Positions 1 to 7,887 of a DNA stretch of 60,866 nucleotides are shown piece after piece. How positions within the stretch are numbered: position 1 is the first letter of the stretch; each line of letters opens with the position of its first letter. The stretch comes from Candidatus Poribacteria bacterium. GTDB taxonomy: Bacteria > Poribacteria > WGA-4E > WGA-3G. A program made the translations under genes and the position numbers. The notes under the pieces are model-generated. The model saw nothing but the letters and a program-made list of their open reading frames with translations, made no database searches and was not told the origin of the DNA. Where the stretch lies: NCBI GenBank assembly GCA_022394755.1, contig JAGFCA010000109.1, forward strand, positions 1-60,866. The letters are read 5' to 3'.

Positions 1-270
1 GTATGACTTTAAATTGTTTAGCAGCCATAATAGACTCCAAGGTAAATGAATAATTATCTTGAGTCTAAGTATACAATTATTTGAATAAACTATCAAAATT
101 AAGTTGACTTTACACTAGTGTGGAAATTGGTCTATATACGATTCAAAATGACTTCAGCAAAAACCTGAAGACATTTTAATCCTGAAATTTCGAAGTTTCT
201 TTGATCAATCGGTCTTACTCACTACGGCACCATTCACTAAACTCAGATAATTAGCGAAGGTATTGTTCCT

Positions 271-297
271 GATAGATATGATTTAACTATATCTATC
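271..297. repeat. 9-bp perfect inverted repeat in the gene-free left end
   Basis: GATAGATAT at 271-279 is exactly complementary to ATATCTATC at 289-297, with a 9-nt loop. Apart from the transposase remnant beginning at 566, I see no gene in positions 1-565: that stretch is AT-rich, broken by stops in all frames, and carries only this palindrome. It could be a hairpin or part of a decayed mobile element; nothing fixes a function. Confidence 0.4.
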
Positions 298-635
298 TAA
301 TTGGAGACTCTATTGGCACCACTGGACACATCATATATAACCATATTTTGCCCTATAGCACCGGTGGTCTCCATATATGTGCGTCAAGGCGGTGCCTTAA
401 GGGTAGAGATCTAACATCATAGATACTTAGCAACCCTTGACATAAATACACCAACAAGAGATATTATAACATACTTAATCATTATAATAAGTCAATTTAT
501 TTTTTAATATTTTTTATAATCATATATTACTTTTTTAAAATCATACCCAATTACCCTCGATTGATTTATGTTTCTATGTGAGGAATAGCACCGATAGAAC
601 CGAGATGTTGTGTGATTTGGTCAATAACAATACGT

Positions 636-1106
636 TCAGGTTTTTGCGGATACATTCGTATTGTCTGATGCGTTGACACGCACGACTTGTTCCATCATCA
701 TTGGGTAAGAACGCCTGTCTTTCACACTTACTAAGGACATCGCTAAAAATGACAAACCGGGAATCGCTTTCCCATACACTGAAAAAAAGAAACGATCTAT
801 TCCAAAAGTCTTTTGTACCGATTTTGACACGATGACTTCGTCTGCTACAAGGAGATACTCACTTTCAGGGTCAAACAGATAGTTTTTGAAAAACAACCAA
901 CACATCTTTGGCCAAGTTAGATCTGTGCTAAAGAAGCGTTGTATCGTGCGATAGCTACCTCCTTTTGATGTCCAACGTGGGATATTTAACATGGTGACTT
1001 GACCTGTCATCGCAAGCAGTGCGAATACAACCTGACATAACTGGCGGAGTGTAGTCGTGGATAAACATGGATTAAGTACAGTAAACAGTGCTATAATTTC
1101 TGGCAT
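636..1106 (-). pseudogene. Truncated DDE transposase, N-terminal part
   Basis: The 156-residue product resembles the N-terminal third of IS4-superfamily-like DDE transposases. It has a hydrophobic start, a segment with SYRTIQRFF near residues 51-59, and an LLVADEV segment near residue 88 that would hold the first catalytic Asp. A following block, SVYGKAIPGLSF, is typical of the same families. The frame then ends at a premature stop, far short of the usual 350-450 residues. On the same strand, a second frame from about 655 to 566 encodes YPQKPERIVIDQ followed by some 16 residues and a stop. That resembles the extreme C-terminus of these transposases, so an internal deletion rather than simple truncation is likely. 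The exact IS family is not certain. The product should be inactive. Confidence 0.6.
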
Positions 1107-1161
1107 GGGTGTGTGTCCTTTTTAAGTTATTTGGTAATTTATAACTTTAGGACAGACACCC
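1107..1161. repeat. Long imperfect hairpin at the 5' end of the transposase remnant
   Basis: GGGTGTGTGTCCT at 1107-1119 pairs with AGGACAGACACCC at 1149-1161 (12 of 13 positions). The arms extend inward through TTAAGTTAT and ATAACTTTA to a short loop. The structure begins directly at the transposase start codon, so it probably represents the IS end or a subterminal hairpin that limits transposase translation. Confidence 0.5.
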
Positions 1162-1349
1162 TTTTATTCAAGTATTTTTGGCGAAGGTATTGGTATTCTT
1201 CAAATTATTTTAATCTTATGGAAAGAGTAAGGAAATTGCCTGAAATTTGCTTTTCTTTTTACTCACTGACTTTTTTCTGATAAATGCAACCTTCATAAGC
1301 CAAATAGCATCTTTATATTAAAAGATTAGTCTATTTTGTGAGGTCTTCC

Positions 1350-4193
1350 ATGAAACATAATGATGCTGAGTTGATTGAACGTACACTTGATGGCGATTCA
1401 CAAGCTTTTGCAATACTTGTAGAAAAATATCAAGAACAGATACATGCGTTGGCATGGCAAAAGATTGGTGATTTCCATATCGCACAAGAAATAACACAAG
1501 ATACCTTCATCACAGCGTATCAAAAGCTTGCAACCCTCACACATTACAATCGCTTTGCGGGATGGCTCTATGTCATTACCAGCAATAAGTGCAACATGTG
1601 GCACAGAAAGAAAAAACCGAAACTCCAGTCTTTGGAAGAGACTGACGTTATGGAGTTGGAAGAAGTGTATTATTCAGAATATGTGTCTCAGAAACGTGAA
1701 GAAGCAGCACATCAAAATCGACGAGCAATTGTTCGTAAATTACTCAATAAACTACGAGAGAGTGAACGGACAGTTGTAACGATGCACTACCTTGCAGGCT
1801 TAACATGTGAAGAGATCAGTAAGTTCTTGGGTGTATCGACGAATACTGTTAAAAGTCGTTTGCATCGCGCACGGGAACGATTAAAGAAGGAGGAAGCAGT
1901 GATTCAAGAAAACCTTAGCAGTTTCCAGCTACCAACACAATTGACAGAAAACATTATGAAGGAGATTTCACGTCTCCATCCGGTAACACCTTCAAGCAGT
2001 ATACCTATGGTGCCGATAGCTATATCCGCTGCCTCAGCAATAATAGTTTTATTATTGATAGGGTTTAAGGCACAAGACCTAATTCAGTTTCAAAAACCGT
2101 ATAGTTTAGAATCAGCATCAGAGCAAACGGTTGAAATCGTTGACGTACAACTTACCACCCAATCTCCGATAGATTCGATAAAAAGAAATCGAGTTGGACG
2201 ATCAGAAATAACTGGACAAAGCAACGGAGTAGAAAAAAAATCGGACACTCCTTTGTTAGCTGCAGCCCAATCGGATGAAGTAGAAATTTCAAAGTCAAAG
2301 AAACAATGGGTGCAAACTAACGGACCTTATGGTGGAGAAATCCGAACCCTTTTTGCAACATCTAAGGGTACACTTTTTGCTGGAACCGATGGCGCGGGCG
2401 TTTTCCGTTCAACTGATGGTGGTGAGTCATGGACCCCAGTTAATACAGGGTTACACACCATGTCGGGATTCTATATGGATGTTACGGCATTCGCACAAAA
2501 GAGAGATACCCTCTACGTAAATATGGTGTCAGGTTTATTTACATCAACTGATGACGGAAACACATGGCAGAAAGTGTCGGATCCGCCTCTTGTAGTAATC
2601 ACAAGTATCTTGGTTAATGGTGACCGGATATATGTTGGTACCGAAACAAGGGGTATTTGGTATACAGACGATAGTGTTACATGGATACGAGTAAATGATG
2701 GATTTACAAACAATTCATTTATCTCTAAATTTGTCATTCAACCATTTTTAAAGATAAATGACTTGGCAAATATTGGTACTACCCTTGTTGTTGGAACACA
2801 AGAGAGAGGTGTGTATCGGAAAAAAGCAGTAGAGAATTCGTGCTATCCTATCAATTCAGGGTTTACTGTGCAACCTACCCACCAAGAACAGACGAATAAC
2901 ACCCAAACTGAATCTGGATTACATTCCTCAAAACGACCGCAATTGCCATCCAAAATCGATGTTGACTCATTCGCTGTTATGGACAATCTACTTTTCGTTA
3001 GTGCCGTTTGGGATGAAGGTGGTGGACTTTTTCGATCCGATGACGAAGGGGACACCTGGACACATATCGCTGCAAAAGAAATAACAGATACCGTCCGGAC
3101 ATTGGCTGTGTACGGGACAACGCTATATGCTGGCACTTCTGACAGTGGTGTTTTTCGTTCCGATGACACAGGTGATTCTTGGACTGCAGTCAACAATGGA
3201 TTAACGCATCGAGAGGTTCCGACATTGCTGGCAGTCAATGAAAATACTGTCTTCGCTGGTACCCAAGTCGGTGTTTTTCGCACCACAAACAGCGGTAATT
3301 CTTGGGTAGAAACCAACACAGGATTGACAAATACAACAGTAGAGGATTTAGAAATTGTTGGGAATAAGATATACGCCAACTTTAACACTAACATTGGAGG
3401 AAAGATTGTTCGTTCAGTTGACGGTGGAGAATCGTGGCAGTCTGTAACAATGCCTATTGAGTACAGATGGACCACTATGTCTGTTTCGGATGGTGAACTC
3501 TACATTAGTACTATCAAAGATTATTCTCCCAAAGGAGGAAGAGCCTGGATGGTTTTACGGTTTGATGAAGAGAAAAACGCTTTGGTAGAACTTTTTGCCC
3601 AAACTCATAGGGAGAATACAACATGTATGGAGACAGCCGGCAACACATTTTATATCGGCACATCGGGTGGTGGTGTCTTCCGGTACCAGTGGGAGAGGGA
3701 TTTAGTGGCAAAGGTTACCAATCTTGGTTTGGATGGGCATTACATATCTATGTTATCAGTTAATAGAAAACTGGTCTATGCAATAACTGCAGACAACGAA
3801 ATATATCGTTTACAGGGGGAAGGAAGACTGTGGGAGCGTATCCATTTAGCAGAAGATATGACAGATGTTGATATAACGGGTATAAGGTGGGTTGGATCGG
3901 TACTCTACGTCACTTCTGGTCAAGGAGTCTTCAGTTCGATCAACGGTGGCGATACATGGACATCCATCAACGATGGCTTGGTTGGATCACGTGTTTCGTC
4001 AATATGGACAGATGGTACGGATTTGTATGTAGGTACAAGAAAGAGAGGTGTTTACCAATGGATGGAAGAAAAGAAGCAGTGGAAACAGTTGGGTTCACTA
4101 CGTCGTCAGGTGCTTTCGTTAGCAGTTCTTGACGGTTTCCTCTATGCTGGTACAGCATCACTTGGTGTGTTTCGGATTAAGATTGAGCAATAA
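1350..4193 (+). CDS. Membrane-anchored ECF sigma factor fused to extracytoplasmic beta-propeller (copy 1)
   Basis: The 947-residue protein begins with an ECF-type sigma factor. Region 2 spans about residues 5-85, with an FAGWLYVIT block, and region 4 spans about 130-182, with a helix-turn-helix around EEISKFLGVSTNTVKSRLHRAR. A linker leads to one strongly hydrophobic segment at about 219-240, which should place the rest outside the cytoplasm. From about residue 318 the chain consists of some 13 blade repeats of the sortilin/BNR/YCF48 kind (RSTDGGESW, RSDDTGDSW and variants), enough for two propellers. By inference the propeller senses an external cue and controls the tethered sigma domain. 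I chose the ATG at 1350 because GAGGT precedes it and the paralogue at 7888 starts at the equivalent codon. It is the first of three tandem paralogues. The signal sensed is unknown. Confidence 0.85.
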   Translation: MKHNDAELIERTLDGDSQAFAILVEKYQEQIHALAWQKIGDFHIAQEITQDTFITAYQKLATLTHYNRFAGWLYVITSNKCNMWHRKKKPKLQSLEETDVMELEEVYYSEYVSQKREEAAHQNRRAIVRKLLNKLRESERTVVTMHYLAGLTCEEISKFLGVSTNTVKSRLHRARERLKKEEAVIQENLSSFQLPTQLTENIMKEISRLHPVTPSSSIPMVPIAISAASAIIVLLLIGFKAQDLIQFQKPYSLESASEQTVEIVDVQLTTQSPIDSIKRNRVGRSEITGQSNGVEKKSDTPLLAAAQSDEVEISKSKKQWVQTNGPYGGEIRTLFATSKGTLFAGTDGAGVFRSTDGGESWTPVNTGLHTMSGFYMDVTAFAQKRDTLYVNMVSGLFTSTDDGNTWQKVSDPPLVVITSILVNGDRIYVGTETRGIWYTDDSVTWIRVNDGFTNNSFISKFVIQPFLKINDLANIGTTLVVGTQERGVYRKKAVENSCYPINSGFTVQPTHQEQTNNTQTESGLHSSKRPQLPSKIDVDSFAVMDNLLFVSAVWDEGGGLFRSDDEGDTWTHIAAKEITDTVRTLAVYGTTLYAGTSDSGVFRSDDTGDSWTAVNNGLTHREVPTLLAVNENTVFAGTQVGVFRTTNSGNSWVETNTGLTNTTVEDLEIVGNKIYANFNTNIGGKIVRSVDGGESWQSVTMPIEYRWTTMSVSDGELYISTIKDYSPKGGRAWMVLRFDEEKNALVELFAQTHRENTTCMETAGNTFYIGTSGGGVFRYQWERDLVAKVTNLGLDGHYISMLSVNRKLVYAITADNEIYRLQGEGRLWERIHLAEDMTDVDITGIRWVGSVLYVTSGQGVFSSINGGDTWTSINDGLVGSRVSSIWTDGTDLYVGTRKRGVYQWMEEKKQWKQLGSLRRQVLSLAVLDGFLYAGTASLGVFRIKIEQ

Positions 4194-4227
4194 ACTACCT
4201 ATACCATTTCTAATAATTAAGGTCTCC

Positions 4228-4264
4228 TAGATACAGCATAAACTTTCAGTTTGTGCTGTATCTA
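4228..4264. terminator. Strong hairpin after sigma-propeller copy 1
   Basis: TAGATACAGCA pairs perfectly with TGCTGTATCTA, and AAAC with GTTT continues the stem across one possible U-G pair to a 5-nt loop. It lies 35 nt after the stop codon. No T-run follows, so it could be a Rho-assisted terminator, an mRNA-stabilising stem or a palindromic repeat. Confidence 0.5.
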
Positions 4265-4373
4265 AAGTCCCGGAATACAACTGTTTATGGGATAGACATT
4301 TATAGAAATGGGATCAGATGAGTATCAAAGATACATTTCGTTGACACTTAAGTTGTATAATTATTAACATATG

Positions 4374-4461
4374 TGATTCACGGTAAATTGGTATAATTAT
4401 AATTATAAACCCTTATAGAACAAGGGTTCGCAAAATTACTCCTTGAAGGTTTCCGTGAAAG
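4374..4461 (+). repeat. 88-bp dispersed palindromic element, copy A
   Basis: The unit starts with TGATTCACG and ends with CGTGAAAG, giving imperfect terminal inverted repeats (TTCACG/CGTGAA). An internal palindrome pairs AACCCTT (4408-4414) with AAGGGTT (4422-4428). An inverted copy of exactly the same length lies at 43848-43935. By hand, about 72 of 88 positions agree without any gap. Confidence 0.75.
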
Positions 4462-4519
4462 CAAGGTAATCACAGTTAAATAAATATTAACACTTTTCCA
4501 TTCACATCATTTAAAAAAA

Positions 4520-4586
4520 CACCTTTCTTCCCTCCAAATTTGCATTTTTTTTTTCAAAATATGCAATTCTTTCCTTCAAAATCGCG
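4520..4586 (+). promoter_or_regulatory. Conserved upstream block of sigma-propeller copy 2
   Basis: A pyrimidine-rich run is followed by CCAAATTTGCAT, a T-tract, AATATGCAATTC and AAAATCGCG. The same ordered elements recur upstream of copy 3 (7768-7831), followed in both by an ATTATAAA-like sequence. The shared position 40-100 nt before the start codons suggests a promoter or operator that was duplicated with the genes, possibly recognised by these sigma factors themselves. The transcription start is not known. Confidence 0.45.
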
Positions 4587-4627
4587 TCTATACATTATAA
4601 AAGATCAATTTTCTATTGAGGTCCCAG

Positions 4628-7432
4628 ATGACATACGATGATTCTGACCTGATTCAACAAACATTAGAAGGTGATCAGCAAGCGTTTGCTGTACTTGTTG
4701 AAAAATACCAAAAACAGATACATGCATTAGCGTGGCAAAAAATTGGTGATTTCCATATCGCGCAAGAGATTACACAGGACGCTTTCTTTACAGCATTCCA
4801 AAAGCTCTCTACGCTCACAAACCATAATCGTTTTGCTGGGTGGCTTTATGTCATTACCAACCGAAAATGTATCGCATGGCACCGAAAGAAGGTACCACAA
4901 CCACAATCGTTAGAGGCGACAGACCATGTTGAATTAGAGGAAGTGTATTATTCAGAATATATGACACAACAACGCGAAGAAGCTGCAAAGCAGAAACGAC
5001 ATGCCATTGTTCAGAAGTTGCTCAGTAATCTCCAAGAGAGTGAACGCACAGTCGTAAATCTATATTACATCGCAGAAATGACATGTGAGGATATTGGAAG
5101 GTTTTTGGGTGTATCTCCCAACACTGTTCGCAGTCGACTCTTCCGTGCCCGTAACCGTTTAAAGAAGGAAGAAGCAATGATTAAAGAAAACTTAAGTAGC
5201 TTCAAACTACCAACACAATTGACAGATAATATTATGCAGGAAATTTCACGTCTCCATCCGGTAACACCTTCAAGCAGTAAACCTTTGGTACCGTTAGCAA
5301 TATCCGCTGCCTCAGCAATAATAGTTTTATTGTTGATAGGGTTTGGGGCACAAGACCTAATTCAGTTTCAAAAACCGTATAGTTTAGAATCAGCATCAGA
5401 GCAAACAGTTGAAATCGTTGACGTACAACTTGCCATCCAATCTACGATAGATTCGATAAAAAGAAATAGAGTTGGACGATCAGAAATAACTGGACGAAGC
5501 AACGGAGTAGGAAAAAAATCGGACACTCCTTTGTTAGCTGCAGCCCAATCGGATGAAGTAGAAATTTCAAAGTCAAAGAAACAATGGGTGCAAACGAAAG
5601 GTCCGTATGGAGGAGAAATCAGCACCCTTTTTGCCACCTCTGAAGGTATACTTTTTGCTGGAATACATAGTGTAGGCATTTTTCGTTCAACAGATATCGG
5701 TGATTCCTGGTCACCCGTCAATGTTCGATTATCCGACGCACAGGAAGAACATGAAGTGTATGTTAATGCTTTTGCGCAGAAAGAAGGGACGATCTACGCA
5801 GGTATTTCTGGGAAGTTATATACGTCAACCGATTCAGGTATATCATGGCATTATGTTCAGTCCGATCTGCAAGGCGTGTATATTTCAGGTATCGTAATTA
5901 TTGGTGACCGTATATACATTAGTTCATATCAAAATGGCGTGTGGTATACAGATGACGGTACGTCTTGGATGGGCATGAATGAGGGTTTAGAAGATTTAAG
6001 AATTCGTGAGTTTGCCAATATCGGAACGACTCTTGTCATTGGAACAGAGGATGGTGCATTTCGCAAAAAAACGACAGAGGATTCGTGGCACCCTATCAAT
6101 TCAGGATTTAGTGCACAACCTATTGACAAGGAACAAATGAATAGATCTTTTATTGAATCTGGATTGGATCCGCCTCCAAGGCACCTGTTACCATCCGGAA
6201 TTCGTGTGGACTCAATTGCTGCTATGGACAATCTGATTTATATGGGTGTATATATGGGAAAAGACAAAGGGGTTTTCCGCTCTGATGATGAGGGTGATTC
6301 TTGGACACGTATCACGGCTAAAGAAATGAAACGTACTGTAGAAGCGTTGACAGTTTTTGAATCTACGCTGTATGCTAGCACTTTTGGGGGCAGTGTTTTC
6401 CGTTCAAATGACAAGGGAGACACTTGGATACCCGTTGGGGAAGGATTGACAGACGAAACTGGCAAGGGATTAGTGGCAATTAGTGCCGACACTGTTTTGG
6501 CAAGCACATTGAGTGTCGGTATATTTCGTACTAAAGATGGCGGTACTTCGTGGAGGGGAGTAAACACAGGAATAATGAGTACCTCCGTGGTTGATTTGGA
6601 AGTTTTGGGAGACAGAATTTATGCATTAACGGGAGCAGGAAGTAGGCTTTTCTATAGTGCAAATGGTGGTGATTCGTGGGAATCCATAGAAGTTCCCCCA
6701 AAGCCGATTAATTTCTACTATAAGGGGATATCAGCTTTAAATGGAAAATTATATGTTAGTGCCGTGAGATTTGCCCCTAATAGCCATGGGGGAGTCGTTG
6801 GTGGCGTTTTTCAATTGGATGAGAAGGACAACTCATTGATTGAAGTTAAAACGGACAGAGAAATGTACGCGATTGAATGTATGTATAATGTAGGAACAAC
6901 TTTCTTTATCGGGACACAAGGACAGGGAGTCTTCCTTTGGAATGAAGGTTGGGATTCGTGGCTTAATCTCGGATTAGAAAGACAATTCATCCGTGAAATT
7001 TCGGTCAGTGAAACTGATGTCTATGCACGGGTAAGACAAGGCAAAATTTATCGTCTAAAGGACCATCAGAAAACGTGGGAGCCTATCAGCGATACTATGG
7101 CACGCAGAAAGTTCTCACAATTCAGAAAGATAGACAATAAACTTTACGCACTATCTGCGCGAGAAGGATTATTACGATCCGTTGACGGTGGTAATTCATG
7201 GATTCAACTCAAAGAGGGCGTAGAACAGCTATCAATTGAAACAGTAGAAATTAATGGCACTGACTTCTATGTCGGTACAACGCAGCATGGGGTTTTTAAG
7301 TGGCTACATGAAGATGAGAAGTGGGAACAACTGGGTTCACTAAGTCACCCGGTTCAAGCGTTAGCGGTCCTGGACGGTTTCCTTTATGCTGGTACAGCAG
7401 CCAGTATCTTTCGTATTGAAATTGAGAAATAA
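4628..7432 (+). CDS. Membrane-anchored ECF sigma factor fused to extracytoplasmic beta-propeller (copy 2)
   Basis: The 934-residue paralogue has the same architecture as its upstream neighbour: sigma region 2 (about 5-85, FAGWLYVITNRKC), sigma region 4 (about 130-182, GVSPNTVRSRLFRARNRL), a membrane helix near 219-240, and propeller blades from about 318 to the C-terminus (RSTDIGDSW, RSDDEGDSW, RSVDGGNSW and others). The helix and the linker after it are almost identical to copy 1 (9 differences in about 117 residues), whereas the propellers agree at only about half of positions. The two proteins should thus share signalling mechanics but differ in what they sense. The ATG at 4628 follows GAGGT and aligns with the starts of the other copies. 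A TTG twelve nt upstream is less likely. Confidence 0.85.
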   Translation: MTYDDSDLIQQTLEGDQQAFAVLVEKYQKQIHALAWQKIGDFHIAQEITQDAFFTAFQKLSTLTNHNRFAGWLYVITNRKCIAWHRKKVPQPQSLEATDHVELEEVYYSEYMTQQREEAAKQKRHAIVQKLLSNLQESERTVVNLYYIAEMTCEDIGRFLGVSPNTVRSRLFRARNRLKKEEAMIKENLSSFKLPTQLTDNIMQEISRLHPVTPSSSKPLVPLAISAASAIIVLLLIGFGAQDLIQFQKPYSLESASEQTVEIVDVQLAIQSTIDSIKRNRVGRSEITGRSNGVGKKSDTPLLAAAQSDEVEISKSKKQWVQTKGPYGGEISTLFATSEGILFAGIHSVGIFRSTDIGDSWSPVNVRLSDAQEEHEVYVNAFAQKEGTIYAGISGKLYTSTDSGISWHYVQSDLQGVYISGIVIIGDRIYISSYQNGVWYTDDGTSWMGMNEGLEDLRIREFANIGTTLVIGTEDGAFRKKTTEDSWHPINSGFSAQPIDKEQMNRSFIESGLDPPPRHLLPSGIRVDSIAAMDNLIYMGVYMGKDKGVFRSDDEGDSWTRITAKEMKRTVEALTVFESTLYASTFGGSVFRSNDKGDTWIPVGEGLTDETGKGLVAISADTVLASTLSVGIFRTKDGGTSWRGVNTGIMSTSVVDLEVLGDRIYALTGAGSRLFYSANGGDSWESIEVPPKPINFYYKGISALNGKLYVSAVRFAPNSHGGVVGGVFQLDEKDNSLIEVKTDREMYAIECMYNVGTTFFIGTQGQGVFLWNEGWDSWLNLGLERQFIREISVSETDVYARVRQGKIYRLKDHQKTWEPISDTMARRKFSQFRKIDNKLYALSAREGLLRSVDGGNSWIQLKEGVEQLSIETVEINGTDFYVGTTQHGVFKWLHEDEKWEQLGSLSHPVQALAVLDGFLYAGTAASIFRIEIEK

Positions 7433-7474
7433 ACTGTTTATAGTTATTTTAACAATTAACTGGACATTTACATT

Positions 7475-7645
7475 GTAGGAGGGAACTCCGGGGAATGACT
7501 AGACGAATGCGCGTATGGCATTCGACATGATTCATACCCAGGGAATGACTAAATCATGCGAATACCATACGCGTATTCGCATCATACCGTTGATTTGGAT
7601 TCCCGACTATTAGTGGTTTCTTCGCGATTCGGAGATCACTCCTAC
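7475..7645. repeat. 171-bp palindromic intergenic element
   Basis: The ends GTAGGAGGGAACTCCG (7475-7490) and CGGAGATCACTCCTAC (7630-7645) are inverted repeats matching at 14 of 16 positions. Inside are further palindromes: GAATGC with GCATTC, and GCGAATAC with GTATTCGC. It is locally richer in GC than its surroundings and has no coding potential. It resembles REP/MITE-type mosaic elements. It fills the space just after sigma-propeller copy 2 and could also act as a transcriptional stop. Confidence 0.65.
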
Positions 7646-7767
7646 AGAAGATATGTCAACATATCTTATAATTCACTATATAATATCAGATGATTTTCCT
7701 ACCTTAACAATTTAATTTCCAACACAAATATATTTTTCTTTTCAATCCTCTTCCCATTTTGAAAATC

Positions 7768-7831
7768 ACCTCTTTTCCCTCCAAATTTGCATTTTTTTCA
7801 AAAATATGCAATTCTGCACAACAAAATCGCG
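7768..7831 (+). promoter_or_regulatory. Conserved upstream block of sigma-propeller copy 3
   Basis: It carries the same succession as 4520-4586: a CCCTCC run, CCAAATTTGCAT, a T-tract, AATATGCAATTC and AAAATCGCG, then an ATTATAAAG sequence. Conservation of this non-coding block between two paralogues whose intergenic surroundings otherwise differ supports a regulatory role. Confidence 0.45.
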
Positions 7832-7887
7832 TTTTTAATTATAAAGAGTTCTTTGTTATGATTGTATTTTCTATATGAAGGTGTCCG

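Larger units (their letters stand above)
566..1161 (-). mobile_element. Internally deleted insertion sequence remnant
   Basis: The segment holds the N-terminal part of a DDE transposase (1106 down to about 655). It is joined out of frame to a short segment that reads like a transposase C-terminus (about 655 down to 566), and a hairpin lies just upstream of the start codon (1107-1161). The middle of the transposase, where the remaining catalytic acidic residues would lie, is missing. The sequence therefore looks like a non-autonomous deletion derivative. The outer left terminus could not be located, because no inverted copy of the right-end hairpin sequence is visible below 566. Confidence 0.55.

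Noticed and set aside
157..169. GCAAAAACCTGAA, inverted copy of the transposase junction sequence, with an open frame to about 252
   Set aside because: A 13-bp match and a frame of about 30 residues are too short to claim a second transposase remnant; kept only as a note to the deletion finding.
439..469. TTGACA and TATTAT pair resembling a promoter
   Set aside because: The spacer is 19 nt and no gene on the plus strand begins within 800 nt downstream.
2843..3475. Open frame of 210 residues on the minus strand inside sigma-propeller copy 1
   Set aside because: It lies wholly opposite a well-supported repeat protein; repeated blades keep the opposite frame open. Composition is low-complexity Ser/Thr/Val/Pro-rich, with no start signal and no recognisable domain.
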